Part shown: in pieces, positions 4,958-5,862 of the stretch | Layout: the number at the start of each line of letters is the position of its first letter | How positions within the stretch are numbered: position 1 is the stretch's first letter | Source of the DNA: Methanolinea sp. | GTDB lineage: Archaea; Halobacteriota; Methanomicrobia; Methanomicrobiales; Methanospirillaceae | Reading direction: 5' to 3' | DNA length: 5,862 bases | NCBI GenBank assembly: GCA_013331225.1 | Contig: DUGV01000291.1 | Span: forward strand, 1-5,862 | Notes under the pieces: model-generated | What the model saw: the letters and a program-made list of their open reading frames with translations, nothing else | What the model was told of the DNA's origin: nothing | The model's database searches: none | Translations under genes and position numbers: made by a program

Positions 4958-5862
4958 TCTCCACGGAGCCAGGTAAAACCCCGGACCATCAGGAATGGCG
5001 CGGCAAAGACCGTGATGACCACCATAAGGGTTACAGCCGAGAAGAGGGAAATAGAGATAATCCCCGCTGTCAGCGAGACTTTGGCGACTACGAGCGCCAC
5101 CTCACCCCTGGGAACAAGCCCGAATCCTACTACGAGTGCTTTCCTGGGGTTTTGGAGGGTTCTAAAAGACCCGATGAATCCTCCGACTATCTTGCTTGCA
5201 AATGACACTGCCACGAGCACCGCAAAGAATACCAGTGGAACTCCTGCAAGGGACGGCGGAAAGAGGAGCCCAATATATGCAAAGAAGAGCGTGACAAAGA
5301 AGCCGAACGCAAGATCGGAGAGGCTGTCGTAAAGCGACCGGTCGCTCCGGATGCTATCGCCGAGGATGAGCCCTGCGATGAACGCGCCGATCGCGAAATG
5401 GAGCCCTGCCTCGTTCGCTGCAAGTGCACAGAGGAGACCGCATATGAGGGCGACGGAATAGGGCATCTCGTGGGTATGCGCCTTGTGGGATTCCTGGAAT
5501 ACCCACACGAGCACCCGCTTTCCTGCAGTCAGCACCACCACCAGGAAGAGTATGGCGAGAACAATCGTGGTGAGAACACCCGCACCATAGCCTTCTCCTG
5601 TGACAAGTGCTGCGAGTATCCCGAGCATCATGATGCCAATCACGTCGTCGATTACCGCGGAACTGACCACCAGGAGCCCGATATCGGATTTGAGCTGCCG
5701 CAGGTCTATGAGCGTGCGGACCGAGATCCCAATGGAAGTGATCGAGAGCGCAATGCCAATGAAGAGGGAATGGATCGTGTCGAACCCTGATGCGATCCCG
5801 AGGACAATTCCGGCGAAGAGGGGGATTGCGACACCCGCGACCGCAACTATTGCACCGGCCTT
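4954..5862 (-). CDS. Na+/H+ antiporter, CPA2 family (partial; 5' end beyond window)
   Basis: The C-terminal 302 residues of an integral membrane cation/proton antiporter (CPA2, NapA/KefB-like) are visible. The frame stays open to the window edge at 5862, so the true start is missing, probably by about 80-100 residues. Counting from the edge, a conserved stretch reads SITSIGISVRTLIDL (40-54). It is followed by VIDDVIG (70-76), whose Asp pair (72-73) matches the ion-binding DD motif of electrogenic CPA2 antiporters. Hydrophobic segments alternate to the end, including ALICGLLCALAANEAGLHFAI and a late GFGLVPRGEVALVV that carries the conserved RGE. The protein ends in a short TWLRGD tail just after the last helix, so no TrkA-N/RCK domain is fused. 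It would exchange Na+ (or K+) for H+ across the cytoplasmic membrane, helping pH and sodium homeostasis that methanogens depend on. Substrate ion and direction cannot be read from the sequence. Confidence 0.92.
   Translation of the reverse strand, partial: KAGAIVAVAGVAIPLFAGIVLGIASGFDTIHSLFIGIALSITSIGISVRTLIDLRQLKSDIGLLVVSSAVIDDVIGIMMLGILAALVTGEGYGAGVLTTIVLAILFLVVVLTAGKRVLVWVFQESHKAHTHEMPYSVALICGLLCALAANEAGLHFAIGAFIAGLILGDSIRSDRSLYDSLSDLAFGFFVTLFFAYIGLLFPPSLAGVPLVFFAVLVAVSFASKIVGGFIGSFRTLQNPRKALVVGFGLVPRGEVALVVAKVSLTAGIISISLFSAVTLMVVITVFAAPFLMVRGFTWLRGD

Noticed and set aside
5398..5790. Plus-strand open frame of 130 codons opposite the antiporter
   Set aside because: Rich in His, Glu and Cys simply as the complement of hydrophobic membrane codons; no family resemblance.
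1..5862. Searched by eye for mobile elements, CRISPR repeats, tRNA/rRNA genes, toxin-antitoxin or defence genes
   Set aside because: No direct-repeat arrays, transposase motifs, cloverleaf arms or defence-family motifs were seen; all sizeable stretches are explained by housekeeping-type genes.

Overview
The window looks like chromosomal DNA from a methanogenic archaeon. It carries two adjacent methanogen-marker genes (marker 2 and marker 4/MtxX), an archaeal replication factor C large subunit with a C-terminal PCNA-binding peptide, a UPF0146 protein and an archaemetzincin. The GC-rich coding sequence, short AT-rich promoter islands and poor Shine-Dalgarno signals fit a euryarchaeon. The set of families and the protein flavour suggest Methanomicrobiales (Methanoculleus/Methanoregula-like), but the genus is an inference and is weakly supported.

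Layout, left to right. Positions 1-102 are AT-rich non-coding DNA. mtxX (103-915) and marker 2 (903-1916) lie on the minus strand, overlap by 13 bp and probably form one operon transcribed leftward. An 82-bp divergent promoter region (1917-1998) separates them from rfcL (1999-3399, plus). rfcL runs tail-to-tail into a UPF0146 gene (3372-3800, minus) with a 28-bp antisense overlap. The UPF0146 gene is divergent from amzA (3813-4334, plus), with only 12 bp between the starts. After a 113-bp gap holding a T-tract, a small palindrome, a TATA box and an SD-like site comes a two-CBS-domain protein (4448-4957, plus). It converges on a CPA2-type Na+/H+ antiporter (4954 to beyond 5862, minus), and the two stop codons share the bases TTAA.

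Functionally this is mostly a mixed housekeeping segment: two methanogen-specific proteins of unknown biochemical role (a PurM/AIR-synthase-like ATP enzyme and a phosphotransacetylase-like protein), the DNA clamp loader, a putative Rossmann methyltransferase-like protein, a zinc protease, a CBS regulatory module and an ion antiporter. Every boundary is tight or overlapping. I see no mobile element, CRISPR array, RNA gene or defence system.

The most interesting unresolved biology is the overlapping marker 2-mtxX pair, whose families suggest linked ATP/phosphate chemistry. Next is the antisense overlap that coincides exactly with the codons of the RfcL PCNA-binding motif.
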